DNA from: Mytilinidion resinicola
Lineage: Eukaryota > Ascomycota > Dothideomycetes > Mytilinidiales > Mytilinidiaceae
Direction: 5' to 3'
DNA: 64,000 bases
NCBI RefSeq assembly: GCF_010093595.1
Contig: NW_022985463.1
Coordinates: 67,323-131,322, forward strand
Each line of letters begins with the position of its first letter. Position 1 is the first letter of the stretch. The notes beneath the pieces were generated by a model. The model searched no databases and was not told where the DNA came from. It saw only the letters and a program-made list of their open reading frames with translations. This document shows, in pieces, positions 1-12,849 of this stretch. The translations under genes were made by a program, and so were the position numbers.

Positions 1-2723
1 CTCATCTACCTCCCTCTTGCAACCGATACCACCCTTTACGGCACCAGCCAGACTGAGGATTTTGATTTTGCCACCTTCTTCAAGCACAGCTACAAGGCCA
101 CCGTTCGAGGTCACGGTCCCCACAAGATATTTGGCGCGTAGGCTAGTGAGGTCGTGTTCTAGATCTGGCGGCATTGTGACTGGACATGGCGCAACAGGAC
201 TGATGTATGACCACTCCCCTCGTCCGTTATTGGCGGCTCGCTCGAACGATGGCGAAGTCGTCGTAAGGATGTAAGGCCGCCTTGAGGGAGCAAAGAATAG
301 TGTCGCCGATGTCACGCCGTAAGAAACCATAGACTATGTACAATTAACTGCGGTCAAATGAAGAGATAATGTGAGAGGTTGGAAGAGTGAAGCCGCAAGG
401 TGATCGTAGAAGATATTAACGCAAGTCACATACCTTGGTGTACTCTCTTTCAACTCTGAACGGATGACCTTTTGGTTGCCCATTATTTGATAGCCGCCAT
501 ATGAGCACCACGTTGTTGTTCGTGATACAGATCAACTTGCTTTTGTCTGGGCTGAAGCTAACCCCTTTGAGAAGGCCGCCAGCGAGAGGATCCGGACGAC
601 TTCTATAAAACCTCTCCAGCTTGGGCTCAAGCCTTCTGCGGTTATTATGCTTCTTGAAATGGAAGAGCTTAATGTCGCCAATGAAACCATTGAGGCCTCG
701 GACAATCCCGCCACCAACGGCAATCCACACTTGATCTTTACCTTCATGAATGGCAAGGCAGCTTGGCTCCCACCGGTGTCCTCCAGCTTCTTGTTCGGAC
801 AGCTGACATTGTCCGACGGGTTGTGTCGCATTTGGGAGGTTGAGATGATGGTACTCATGGACTTCTAGGCCGCGGCCATTGGTGAACGCAAGGAAACAGT
901 TAGATAGTACTGCATCCTTCATATAACTCTGAGGTCGAATCAACTCCAATCCAGCCTGCAACTTCTTACCATGGGATAGATAACGCGTATCGTAAAGCAC
1001 AACTCGGTCGTCGCTTTGGAGAAATGCAGCTTCGCAATTTGGCGAGAGCCCGGAGTTGATGCAATCCACTCGAGAAGACGTTAAGAATTTACGTGCTTTT
1101 TCCCGAGGCCTTTGTAGTTTGACTAATACAGTCTCTATATTTGATGATCGCTGCATAGATTCGATGCCGTTTTCGTTCCATCCATCGCGCCGGATACGGT
1201 ACTGGGGACCTTCTTCGGACACAAGGCTCCCCGATGATGATAAAGCTTGAGAGTGGCGTCGATCTCTGACATACTGGCCCCTTTCCTGGAGGATGCACTG
1301 GCTGATGGCTTGGACTTCGGCTCGGAGCTGCTGTGCGGGTTGTTGCACGTGACTGCGACGAGGATGTGAAGCAACCGTATGTATGTCTCTTGAGCAGTCA
1401 TCATGGTTGCCTGCGTTGATTAGAAGTACCTCTATCTTTACCAAAGTTAGCCTATCGATACTTTAATGAGAACGGACACAGAAGGAGATAATTAAAAGAC
1501 ATGTACATAGTTAGAGTACATGCTTGTTCAATCAAGGGATGATATACTTACTGCCTTCCAGCGAACCCTTCGCTCGTCCGCAATGGCGATCGTACGGCCC
1601 ATGAGATTCCAGAATGGTTGGGGGAGGTCTCCGATCTCAAGGATCCCACTTAACTGTCGAGCACATTCTAGAATGCCGCAAAGATAGGTAGTGATATCGA
1701 GCGCAGCAAAAGTAGCCATTGGGGTGAGAGAACTAGGAGATTGAGGTGCTAGAACCATATCAAGCTCATCGGTGACTACTTGGGAAACCTTCTCCAGAAC
1801 CATCTTTGCAAAGTTCTGCACCCCTTGGAGCATTGGAGCAGGTTGTCGGCGCCCTGATGCTCGTACGTTAGAGCCTAAGGTGACGGTAGAAAGCAGATGC
1901 AAAGCAACGGTCAGCCGGGCAAGCTCTTGAACGGTGGCGAGGATATGAAGCTTGTCGGATAAGTGGTGCCAGAATTCAGACAGTCGTCGTTCGATCTCTT
2001 GGAAGCATTCTGTTGTTTGCGCTCTGACGCGGTGTTCAGAGTCCTGCTACCTGTTAGTGCATATTTCAACTGAGAAAGCTCACAACATACGGTAGGGACT
2101 GCTTGAAACGCAAAAGAAATCCATTGTCTTAATGGATTTACCACAGAGGCCGGCAGCGGCGATGCAGTTAACTGATCAAAGTCGAGTGCAACTCGGAGGA
2201 GATACGACGTCTGCGCAATACGGAAGTTGTCTACAGTGAGTGGCTGATGGATGATGCGGAGCCCCTGCTGAAGCTCGTTCTCAAATCGGCGAAGTAGATG
2301 GTTGCGTTGGATATCCGGAGGATTTTGGGAGTCTTGGACATGGAGTAGAGTCAGGATAGAAAGGAGGACTCGAAGGAGTAGCACAATCTCCAGACGAGTA
2401 GGCCCGGAAACCCGCTCGACCAAGCACTCGACGACTTGGCCGAGCAGTGCTTGCAGCCGCGCTTGCAGCCATGTATCGACGCTGTTCCGGCGGGCGCCTT
2501 CAACGCGCAGGAGAGTCTGTGGTTGTCCATATTCAAGGCAGAGGTATTCGTGGCTCAGAAGTTGTTGGAGCTCGTTCAGTGTCTGGCGGTCGAAGCTTCG
2601 TGCCGCAAGGGCGTCCCTGCGCGACTCGAGGACCTGGCGGCGAACTGCAACATCCTCTATCATCCATCCTCTATACCACTCAACATTCTGTTCGAGGTAG
2701 CGCTCACGCTGGTTGAGAGCCAT
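1..2723 (-). CDS. WD40-like protein with helical N-terminal region, 3' end beyond the window
   Basis: I do not recognise a named family. Four exons join in phase 0 with good splice sites: 2723-2091, 2043-1552, 1435-434 and 333 to beyond 1. The N-terminal ~375 residues are helical and Leu/Arg/Glu rich. The last ~250 residues read like degenerate WD40 beta-propeller strands, for example GVSFSPDKSKLICITNNNVVLIWRL cut short as 'SPDKSKLICITNNNVVLIW' near residue 530. A scaffold role would fit the propeller but is inference. The start at MALNQRERY is the first Met after an in-frame TAA about 80 bp upstream (near 2805); the reading frame stays open and protein-like back to that stop, so a further 5' exon is possible. 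The C-terminus is off the left edge. Confidence 0.6.
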
Positions 2724-3319
2724 TTCGACGACAACAAGAGGTATAGGAAGGTCAGAACACGCAGAACGACGCTCCGAGAGCTCTACAGCCCCCTTTGTTG
2801 GATTTTAGCAGAAGGCTGTCTTAGAAGACGTCCACGCGTCTCGATATCGATTGCTCCAGGCTCTAGTGAGGGCTGAGACTGCTCGCCTGCCTCTGGCCGG
2901 CCGACATGGACTCCGTATTGATTGGGGCGAAGCAGATAGCCTTGGCCCCCGCATGCAAGCCACAGCGCGTTCTCCCCACGCCCGGAGGCGTGATGCTAGT
3001 CCACTGATAGGCCCTATCAACAGAAAGGAGATGCCGGTGACCAGGCTGGGACTAATATTTCGAAGCCACCGAGGCGCATTCCACGACAGCTCATCGCATG
3101 TGGCGCCATAGCCTCGTTGCTTCACCGGCGTTTCTCAGCCTTGTCGCTTCGTTTGGTCACTTGCGGACTTAGCTATGGTGTTTGATCATGCTGGCGAGAC
3201 CTGTCTCTCAGCCTTTTCCTTTAGTTCATATACCTTGTTGATTCCCTATTTCTTGGGTCAGCTCTCATCTTTTCAACGGCCTCGTGATTGTCTACGGAGT
3301 ACCCTCGCTTCATCTTATC
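2724..3319. other. Intergenic region, possible upstream exon remnant of the left gene
   Basis: This is the divergent space between the left minus gene and the permease. Open minus-strand frames at 2805-3125 lie in the same frame as the left gene but are separated from it by one TAA, so they may be a lost or spliced 5' exon. I see no clear promoter motif. Confidence 0.4.
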
Positions 3320-5552
3320 ATGGCGGATACCCCAATGCAGAATGAACACTCTCGCAGCTCTATCGAACTGTCTGTTCGCGGAAAGTCAGGAAGTGTAGTT
3401 CAATCTGGTGTTAATGAGGCCGATGTCGACTCTGAACACAGCAACGATGGCTGGTTCGACAACGTAGCTCAATGGATCTTTCATAACGACCATCTCGATC
3501 GAGTACTTGAAAAGCATCACATAACAAGCATCGCAATCTCGGGAACCATCGGCATCGGACTATTCATCACGTCTGGCGAGCTTATTGCCGTGTCGGGCTC
3601 TGCTGGTTGTGTTTTAGGCTACGCTATTGCAAGCCTAATCGTCGTCGGTGGTGCGTAGCCTGAAGAAAGATTTGTATGGCTATGGCTAATCTCTATGTAG
3701 TCTATCGCTGTCTAGCAGAGCTCGTCAGTGTGAGGCCGCTATCAGGAGCCCTCATTGACTATCCTCATACCTTTGTAAGTAACTTGACGCTTTGTAAGCT
3801 TCAAATCACTGACAGGGCCTCCCAGGTTGATCCTGCCTTGGGTTTTGCAGTAGCTGTCACCTACTGCCTCGCTCAATGTCTGAGTATGGCTGCCCTCACC
3901 TCGGGAGCAGCACGGGTCGCCGACAATTTTGGTCCCTCTGGAAGCCCACCCCTTGACAAAGGCAAGAAGACTGGTATCGTGATTGGACTCGTCACTCTTA
4001 CCCTCTTCTCAAACATCTGCGGAGTCAAGACCTACGGCCGGATTGAGCGAATTGTCAAGTGGTTTAAGATACTACTCATCCTACTGTTGTGCATCTTAAT
4101 GATAGTCATTAACCTTGGAGTCGGAGGAGCGAGAATGAAGCCTACGGTCGGCAACTATAGCTCCGAATATGCGTTCACGCCCTATTTCAATCCGGCAGGC
4201 TTCAACGACACAACCGCTCATACTCCCCCAACTGGTAATACTGAGGGCATTCCTGGAGGGGGCGGACGCTTTCTGGCAGTCTGGTACGTCACGTGACTTT
4301 ATCACATCTAACTTCCATTAACAGTCTTTCCTAGGACATCCGTGACTGTCGGCATGTTTGCGTGCATGGTAAGTAATGACTCCGGCACTAATTTTACCAT
4401 TTTAGCTAACGAAGATCCCAGGGTGGTGACATCGTCGTGGTGACTGCAGGAGAGGCCCGCAGACCTCGAAAAGATTTGCCTACTGCGACGCGATTCATGT
4501 ACTGGGTCCCATTGGGACTTTACTTCATCACGTCCCTTCTCGTAGGATTCAACATCAACTATACCGATCGTGATCTCTTCCGGATGTATTCCCTCGAGAA
4601 CACGAACACTTCCCATTCGCCGTTCATCATTGTTGTCAAGTCGACAGCGATCAAAGCCCTACCGGACGTTTTAAATGCTTGCTTTTTGGTATCTGGCTAC
4701 ACTGCTGCCAATACCGCACTTTATGTATCGAGTCGTACCCTCTTTGCAACGGCGCAACTCTACGGCAATACGTTCATTAAATCCACGCTCGGCAGGACTA
4801 ACAACGGTCATACACCCATTGCAGCCATCGTCTTCTGCTCGTCCTTCGGCTTCCTAGCATTACTGGGACTGGCAGACACTTCCTACAACCAGCCCATCCT
4901 AACTTTATCTGCATTCTTCACCGGAGCCGTCGCCTGCGTCTACGCCAGCCAATGCATCGCCTTCCTCCGTTTCAAAGCAGGGTGAGCAACTCATTGCCTT
5001 TACCCCCTACTCAACGCTAACATTGACAGGCTTGACCTCCTCCACGAACGCCAAGTCTACTCCCGAGACCGCCCACCCTACACGACAAAGCACTATCGCG
5101 CCCACTGGCAGCCCTGGTGGGCATACGTCGGCCTTATAGGCTCCTGCCTGATCGTCTTCTTCTCCGGGTGGCCTGCAATCTACATCCTGAATTCTCGCCA
5201 CCACCTGACCGCGGACAAGCAACTGAAAACCAATGTCCAGCTTGCAGCAGATTTGATTGGAGCTTATGCGGGCCCTCTTGTATTCTTGACCCTGTATCTC
5301 GGATGGAAGTTCTGGCATGGAACGACGGTCCGACCCATTACTGCCCTTGGCGTGCCAGTGTACGTCTTGCAAGAGACCTTCCCGGGTGATGAGGAACCCG
5401 ATGCGAGCGGCCGTCTCCCAGACGCGGAGAACCTGCGGAGAAGAGGCGCCGCGAGAGGAGTGCCGGGTCAGCCTGGTCCTTATGCACAGCGTGAGCCTAC
5501 TGTCCAGCGGATGAAGTGGTGGCTGCGGGAGGCCTGGGGCTTGATGAAGTAG
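3320..5552 (+). CDS. Amino-acid permease (fungal YAT/APC family)
   Basis: A plasma-membrane proton-coupled amino-acid transporter is predicted. Six exons (3320-3650, 3701-3774, 3826-4283, 4335-4368, 4422-4981, 5030-5552) sum to 1980 nt, giving 659 residues. Family signatures are clear: HHITSIAISGTIGIGLFITSG in TM1 (written in part as 'GTIGIGLFITSG'), 'FVDPALGFA' across the exon 2/3 join, and 'TAGEARRPRKDLP' after exon 5 starts. About twelve hydrophobic segments follow in the expected order, and the tail is charged and ends REAWGLMK. The 3320 ATG was chosen over an in-frame ATG at 3284 because the family starts with a hydrophilic tail of this type. The exact substrate cannot be read from sequence. 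Confidence 0.9.
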
Positions 5553-6359
5553 GATTCCGCGCGGGCGATGATTGATGAAGCTTTTTGTACATATGATTAT
5601 GTTGACTTGCGACGTATAAAAACTCGTTTCTTGATTCAGTCTCGTATTTATTACATATATAATGTCTTGTTAACAGTCGGGGCACATGCGTTTATCACTG
5701 CTCGGGGCGGTCCGCTGAACATTCATAATTCTGGACATGACGTCAAGTTTGGAGCGGTGGCAATTGAGCTGTCTTTTACTTGACTGGGTATCTAGCAGTC
5801 AGCCTACTTCTGAGAGTCGGCCGTGTTGAGTGATTAAGTGGAACTTCAGCAAGGTTATATCCGAGAGCACGAGTCAATATCTCAACTAGCACGTGGTCCG
5901 CAATGACACGCGCAAGTCCACTACCTCTATTGCGTGTGTTGCATTCAACTGTGTATGCAGCATGTCACGTGAAGCAGCTGGGTCAATTAGAAGCCGAATC
6001 TTAAGGGAAAAAAGTGCAGGGGTATTCGGAATGGATGTAGTATATCGCAAGCTCATACTTGACTACTTCCACATTGACTTTGAAACTATACTGCCGCGCT
6101 CAAGAAAACAGCTGAGAGATAACGGTTAGCGAAACGTCCACCAGATGGATAATCCATGTATGAACTTACATATGCAAGAGAAAACGCTCCAAACAGCAGT
6201 CAAATAGCTCAACTTGGGTGGACACTATTACAAGTCAGCCAGAACCCCAAAATAGTACTCTTACCGACAAGAAACTTACGTAGTGGTCCTGCGACAGCGT
6301 GACAAACCCTACCCAGAGTAGCCACTGGCCAAGGTAAGGTACGATAAGAAGCTATATTC
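5553..6359. other. Intergenic space between converging permease and membrane-protein genes
   Basis: The two flanking genes converge here, so this holds both 3' ends. The sequence is AT-richer than the genes. Small open frames at 5568-5783 and 5893-6129 have no recognisable features. I see no repeat. Confidence 0.6.
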
Positions 6360-8840
6360 TCAGTCAGTCATTTTAGTCCGCAAAATACACGGGAAGGCGC
6401 TTGCCATTGCGTGGTAGGCCAGCCTCCTTGGGATATTTTCGGAAAAGCCCATCTGTACTATGGCCTCCTCCTGCGTCAAAGCCTCGCGTTCCGTTTTTGT
6501 CATGAGCTCAGTGCCTGTCGTCCGCGCGGACCTTTTCATTCTCCACGCATTTGAGATTGGCCTGAGCGCTGGTTTCTCACGACTCCACCCAGGAACGAGC
6601 TTGCTGAGTACCCAGGCGGGATAGTAGTAAAGCCGAAGGCCCAGACCCCAGATTACGAAGAAGAGTGGGATGACGAAGTCATGAGTAGTCCTGACCGGCG
6701 CTAGGATGAAACGGCCAATAGAGTCGAAGCACTGTGTGAAGAAACGAGCGGTCCGCTGGAAGTTTTCGATGAGTTTGCGGCCAACGGGGGTGTAAATGAT
6801 GAAAGCCCAGCTGAGCGCGAACCCAAGCCCCAAAAGTGCTACAATAGCACCCGCGCACATCATCCGGGCGTCGGATTTGTGAGGGCTTTTCTGCAAGCTG
6901 GAGTAGCCATGTCGACGTCCGACATCCGCCGCCCAACCGATGTACACAACTCCAATGATTTGGAGGATCACTTCTGTGAGAGGTAATGCTATGGCGGCTG
7001 AAATGTAGTCAGTCGTGTCGAAAAAGAGAGCCCAGACGACGACAGGCCACCCAAGTCTGGGCCTGGCAGTCCAGAGCATGAACAATTTCCCGATTATGAC
7101 GTCCTCATAGCCAGGCTGTTTTTTCACGTATCTCGCATTGATGTAGGTGGCAATGAGATCGAGAAGGACGCCGAGTATCGCCATGCTTGCCCAGCTTTGA
7201 CTTCCTTTTCTCCCGCCTAGCGTGCAAGTAACGAACTGGGCGAATTTTCGGTTGGCCAGGATGATTGAGCTACCAAACGTGATAGCGTTCGGAATAGCAA
7301 ATATCAAAAGTTTTCTTTTTACAGAAGGGCAGGTGCTATTCGTAGTCCAAACGGTGGTATTCGGGGTCCAAACGGTGATATTCGTGGTCCAACCTGTCTG
7401 AGCTATATTCTGTGGCTCAAGACTCCACTTCCACGGGATTATACTCAGATATGCCGTCTCACTCGCGTTCTTATGGTTCAGATATGCCGTCTCACTCTCG
7501 TTCTTGTCATTCAGATATGCCGTCTCACTCGTGTTCTTGTAGTTCGGCCAAAGTTCTTTCCATGTAGCATTGTATTCCTTCACACGTGCAATAAACGTCC
7601 CGTTTATTGAAGAGCTCTTTGAGATGTTCGCAAATACAGAAACATTCCCGAACGCGGCAGAGTTCGCAAATGCACTGCCATCGTCACACATCGGCACTGT
7701 CCAGCCGAGATAATCGTCAGGCTGTCGTCCTTCCAGGCAGAGGCCCGGGCAGGCATTTCCGAGAAGCATAACGCAATAACAGTCAGGGCGAGAAATGGTG
7801 ACGTTGAACGGATTCGAGCAAAGGTAGGCCGAAGAGTACAGCTCGGGACATAATTCGGTGATGTTTTCGACGCAACTTGGGGGATTCTCCTTGAAAATGG
7901 AGAGCATCTCTACAGGCGCAGTCGGTGCTGGTTGGAGTACGTCATAAACTCCGTCGTAGGAGGACTTGAAGGTCACTATGCTTGTTAAAGTTCAAAACAT
8001 TCAATCCCAACCTTGAGTTTCCTGGGGAACTTACAGGTATATCCAGAATAAGATGAAAGCACTGCGTCGACTGGCTGGATACTCTTGTGATGAGTGTAGA
8101 TGAGGCCTGTGTAGCGTGTTGTCATCAACGGATCCATCGTACACCCGAACGTACTAAAAGGCCCGTCCATAGTACCAGTTTCACAGTCACGAGTATCAAA
8201 GTTACTGCAACGTAGTCAGACAGGTTGTCGAACTGGATGAGCATCCTACCATAACATAGTTCCATCTCGTATTTCTGTTCTCGTGTCACGGTGACTATGA
8301 TCCCAGTCGTCGTAGTTAGCACAGGTTGTAGGGCATGATTCGCCACAGCACATGAGTGTGCCGTGAAAATTGCAAACCTCAGACGATGTGCAGAACAACG
8401 GATGTTTCACTAGATAATGAGCTTCCGAAGTTACTTATTGCAACAGTCTAGCGTTACGTACAGTCTCCATCGTAAAATCCGCAATATTGAGACCGATGTG
8501 GTAACTCAGAAACTGTAGTTCCCTCCGAAACGAACAAGACTGGGGTTCGAGTAATAATAGCCCTTGGCTTTATAGCGAGAGCTGGGGAGAGGACGTGAAT
8601 AGAGGTCGCTGAGGGTGCGGCATCTCCTCCAGATTGGAAATGCTGCGCAATGACAGGCAAGTGTAGTTGCTCGATTGGAGTTGCTAGAACCTTATGCATG
8701 GAGGTGGATGTATATCGCGGCAAGCCTTGTGCAGGAAATGGTGAAGCAGGAAGCTTCTCGTCTGTAGGAGCGGACGTGCCAAAGCAAGCAAAGAAGAAGA
8801 AGACAATCGGAAGGAAGGGCAAGATATTCATTCTATCCAT
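6360..8840 (-). CDS. Cys-rich ectodomain multi-pass membrane protein
   Basis: I do not recognise a named family. Four exons (8840-8462, 8409-8250, 8204-8035, 7975-6360) sum to 2325 nt, 774 residues. A signal peptide is obvious (MNILPFLPIVFFFFACFGT). The ectodomain starts with a Cys-rich module of the kind common in secreted fungal proteins ('YCGFYDGD', then 'MCCGESCPTTCAN', 'CNFDTRDCETG', 'FGCT'). A second Cys cluster follows ('CPELYSSAYLCSNPFN', 'CYCVMLLGNACPGLCLEG'). Next is an N-glycosylation-rich stretch with two short internal repeats, three units around SETAYLNxKN and three around WTxNxTVW. Five to seven hydrophobic segments and a basic cytoplasmic tail complete it. The order suggests a plasma-membrane protein facing the cell wall. 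Its function is unknown. Confidence 0.75.
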
Positions 8841-11088
8841 GCTCGTGGAAGTAGATCAACAACTCATACTCGAGGGAGAGTGGCGAGTTACTTAAGCCTC
8901 ACCTGTGACTGAAGCCTGCAAGCCGCGCTGGAAGTCAGCCTGCGGGGAGAAGGAAGCAGCCCTTTCTTGGCATGCGTGCAGAAGCGGATGCCTTCTCAGC
9001 CATGATGATAAGAAGGAAGCCACATGGACACTGGGTTGGCTCGAACAGAGGTGTAGATCGCTGTGTGCTGGCGAAGTGCATGAGCCTTGTGCGTTGAGCG
9101 CCGAGCGCCCAGTTCGGATTAGCGCTGTCTGCGCTCGAATCAACACTCTAGCGCCTCAGGCACCGACACACAAGGCTGAACCTCAGCCTAAGTAGCAGCC
9201 CATAAATAATACGAGAACCTCCACACACTAGAGTTGTGAGACTCACGACTCCAGGGCGGCGAGAGTGCCTTCTTGGCAGCTTTGTCGCCAAACGCATCTG
9301 GCCCGGATTCTGATTCCAACTTACATGGGGCTCGAAACTTGCTGCAGCCGCATTATCATTACCGTTATCAACCGGAATCTGTCTCATATTCTTTCCCTCC
9401 TGCTTTGGTCCACCTTCATCGCTGCTCTGCTTAGCCTTATCTTCATACATCTTCTCGTCTTCGCTGGCACCTTCGCTGCTATGCTCAGCGCCGTCCTGCC
9501 AGCTAATCTTATCATATACTCACCCACCAAAGCAATCATGAGATCGGCTCAAAACAAGATACCAATGCTTTTCGTGCATCTTATGGAGAGAGTGTCTAAT
9601 AGTGCGCCCACGACTCACATCAAGCATGCCCTCAGTACCCCAAAAATCCCAACCCACCTTGTTCACGAACGCGCCGTGGCTATCTTTAATCCTGTACCAA
9701 TCTTCCCCGCGATCTCGTGCGGGCCGGGGCAGGGCCTTAAAGTCTCGCAGATGAGGTTAAGGCGTTTGCCTTTTTTCTTGATGGTGAGCAGCTAAGCGAG
9801 ACCTAAGAAGAGAAGTCGCAGTTTGGGGACTCGCGGGGAAGTAGGGGTGAGTTTGCTGGAAGTAGAGGGCGAATTAGGTGAAGACGTTGGTATAGTAGCT
9901 GGGTCAGTCACGTGACGTAATTGAAATGGATATTTCGGGGCGATTGCTTCAACGACACCTTTTCGCTTCGCTTCTGTTCTTCTCTCTATCCCCACATCTG
10001 CACCCTATATTTGTCGTTACCATTAATACAATCAGTCGGGAACTCACGAGAAGACTCTCTCATGCATACTACCGCGACTAGAATCTTGCCTTGGCAGCTT
10101 AACCGCACGATATCCTCGCCACACAGATTTGACTGTTCCTCGACTCTTCTACATACGTAGAAGAATCCAAAACTATCTATCGGATCTGGTAATCGACTGG
10201 GAAACAACTGGCTAAATTGCTAGGGCCTCGGGCTCTTTGCGCGCACGAATTCTTCAGTCTTGTCGGCCCTCGAACTGGAAGGACATTCTTGCAAGACTAC
10301 AATCTCAATATAAAACGCGTTCCCAGAGCGCCATGTACGAAAATAGTGTATAGCCCAATTTACGGTGGCGGATCGCTTTTCGAGTGCTATAAATAACGGA
10401 ACTCCAGACGCACGCTCATGCACTCCGCCGCCGCCAATAGAACTGTGCAGTTGCCGCTAGTCTAATTCAGGTATCCCACCACGACACAGCTTTTAGGGAT
10501 AACGACATACTCGCGATGGGGACTACTCGGCTTTAAGTGGGCGATGCAGAAGTGTCCGCGGCCTCGATCATCTCTGCCTGTAGGCGAGCTTGCCCGGAGA
10601 TTGACAGCCCGACAAGCATTTCCATCCACGGCGTTTGCTGTGCCCCACTATATTTAGGTTCAGATTGACAACAGGTGGTGATGTACGTCATTCTCTCCGT
10701 CGATCTGCTGGAGACGTGCGGATTGGGCATCTTCACTTCGTCTTGATTGAAAATGATATTCGTGTTTGCGTACTTTCAAGTCTGCGATACCTCTTTCTTC
10801 CCACACAACTTCCCAAATTACTTAACGCAAGCGCCCAACTTTATCTCTTGTCAAAAAAAAATGAATCCTTAGGGATCGTCACTTCAAAAAGCAACTTGAG
10901 GTCACCGAGACCACGAATTTTTGAAGCTCTCATTGGCCAGCCTTGTCTCCGCCTTGCAGCCACCGTGAGTTCGTCAATAGTTGTTCAGCCTGAACACCTC
11001 CCAACAACATAAGTAGGCTGTGTCGTCCCCTCATCCGTCCATCCTCTCTCGGTGCGTTGCCCTACGATATCCTGGTTGACTCTTCACC
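8841..11088. other. Long intergenic region, no supported gene
   Basis: About 2.2 kb lie between divergent genes. A plus-strand frame at 9265-9795 (176 codons) has a hydrophobic stretch around LLLWSTFIAALLSLIFIHLL but no start context, intron or family match, so I do not call it. Other frames are short. A CACGTG E-box-like site lies at about 9909. The last 100 bp before 11089 are CT-rich, as in many fungal 5' leaders. Confidence 0.5.
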
Positions 11089-12248
11089 ATGGCTACTATG
11101 TCGCCGCATTGCCTCCCCTCTATTTCACTCCTTTTAATAATAGCCTTCCTCGCACCCCTGGTCCTTACAGAATGCTTCTATAAGTACCCGAACGGCGTCG
11201 TAAGCTTGAATGATGAGTGGCACGAGTGCCCCAACACCGCAAAAACCCCAGGTGGCCCCCAGCTGTGCTGTGCCGTAAGCGACGAGTGTGGTGAAGACTC
11301 GATCTGCTATAACAAGGACCCCAGTTTGAAATCCGGATTCTATCCCGGAGGCTGCACAGATAGTAGCTATGCCGATAGTGTCTGCGAAAAGGCGTGTTGT
11401 AAGTACCACACTCTTTCGTTCCAACACCTACCCACTATTCACCCACTCGCATTCGAACGCCAATCCGACTCCTTCATCATTTCCCTATCATCCGGTTAAA
11501 TCTTTTCTGCAAGGCTGACATTGGGACAGCGGAATTCAAGGCGACTGAGATCATATACAACTACACCGAAAACCTTTGGCATTGCTGCGGTGATCAGTAT
11601 TGCACCAGTGATCCCCCAACCGACGTAACATTCCAAGCCGTGTCACCAAAACAGTGGTCTGCCCTGCCGCTTACTCAGACGGCGACGGTGGTAACATATG
11701 CGTCTTCATCGACAACCCTTCAAACTTCCTCTTCGCCATCTTCATCAACAACCCTCCAAACTTCCTCTTCGCCATCCTCAGCTACGCTGCAATCCTCCTC
11801 GCCCTCTCCAACTCCGTCAGCAACTATGTCAGCAACCTGGTCAGCAACCACATCCGCGACCCCTTCGGCAACTACAGCACCTGCAACCGGCGGCCTTAGC
11901 AAACCTGCAAAGGCAGGCATTGGGGTTGGCGGTAGCATCGCCGGGCTGTCTGTGCTTGCGTTACTGTTACTTCTACGCCGAGAGAGGGCAAAGCGGATGA
12001 CGCAGCGGGATACGCAGTGGATTCAGGGGGTACAAGGGCAGCCGCAGGTTCTGAAAGAAGTGATAGCGCCGACTGCGCCAGCGCCAGCGCTGCCAATACG
12101 AGGGTGGCAATATTCTCAGACGCCGGGAATGCCAGCATATAGTGAGGCATCATACCATGGGAGGTCGGAGCTGCCGGCGTATGGAGTCATCTCAGAGTTG
12201 GGGACAAGTCAAGACGGTGAACATCGTGGAACGGCCTTTGAAGCGTAA
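11089..12248 (+). CDS. Cys-rich single-pass surface protein with Ser/Thr stalk
   Basis: Two exons (11089-11398, 11530-12248) give 342 residues. A signal peptide ends near 'LLIIAFLAPLVLTE'. The ectodomain has ten or more Cys ('CFYKYPNG', 'CPNTAKTPGGPQLCCA', 'DECGEDSICYN', 'GGCTDSSYADSVCEKACC', 'WHCCGDQYCTS'). A Ser/Thr/Pro-rich stalk of about 70 residues with tandem 'TLQTSSSPSS' copies precedes a glycine-zipper type TM segment ('GIGVGGSIAGLSVLALLLLL') and a basic stop-transfer RRERAKR. The tail is about 90 residues and ends with a Tyr/Pro-rich segment. This architecture is shared by fungal WSC/Mid2-like wall sensors, but no WSC domain is evident, so sensor function is inference. Confidence 0.8.
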
Positions 12249-12800
12249 AGGAGAGTGCTAGAAGATTGAACCAAGTATCAGCACTTGTAAACAGATTCGG
12301 TACATTTTATGGTCAATGTTCCGAAACTTGTGGTATGTTGCATAGTTCTATGCTTAATGTTTTACAATCTGTTTTATTGGAAAAAGATTTAATGTATATA
12401 GAAGAACAATAATGCACTTGATGCCCCGTAGGTCATCTTATAAATTATGTATTGAACGTCTGGGGAGTACTGTAGGCGAGGATTATACAGTTCGTATGAT
12501 TTTATAGTCATGGTAATCATCAGGATGATATAGGGAGCAACAAGACGCCACAAGCCTTTGGTTGTCCAAGTCGCTCACTAGCCAGCCTCACCTCCGCCCA
12601 GTAGGCCACCATGCATGCGCCTCTAAGCCTAGCATTTAGCCTGACAGCTCGCCCGCAACGCAATAAGTTTGGCAATGTCCGTCCCCCACCTGCTGGATGG
12701 ATATCTGATTCCACGATCTCCAAACTGAACCGTGAACGTTCCCTGAGGCCACCATGCCGATGCACCGCCTTCCCCTTAATTATATCTTGCAGGTGCTTCT
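12249..12800. other. Intergenic, 3' flank of the surface-protein gene
   Basis: An AT-rich 3' region runs to about 12530. Beyond that the sequence may contain the eroded 5' half of the relic described next; no open frame in it is convincing. Confidence 0.5.
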
Positions 12801-12849
12801 TCTGACAGACTTGGCTTCCGCGGGTTGGTTCCAATTCGTGAACACGGCG

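Noticed and set aside
9265..9795. 176-codon plus-strand frame with a hydrophobic stretch
   Set aside because: No start context, no family match and no conserved-looking segments; length is within chance for this GC content.
10533..11012. Short overlapping frames upstream of the surface-protein gene
   Set aside because: No splice-consistent model or recognisable protein features.
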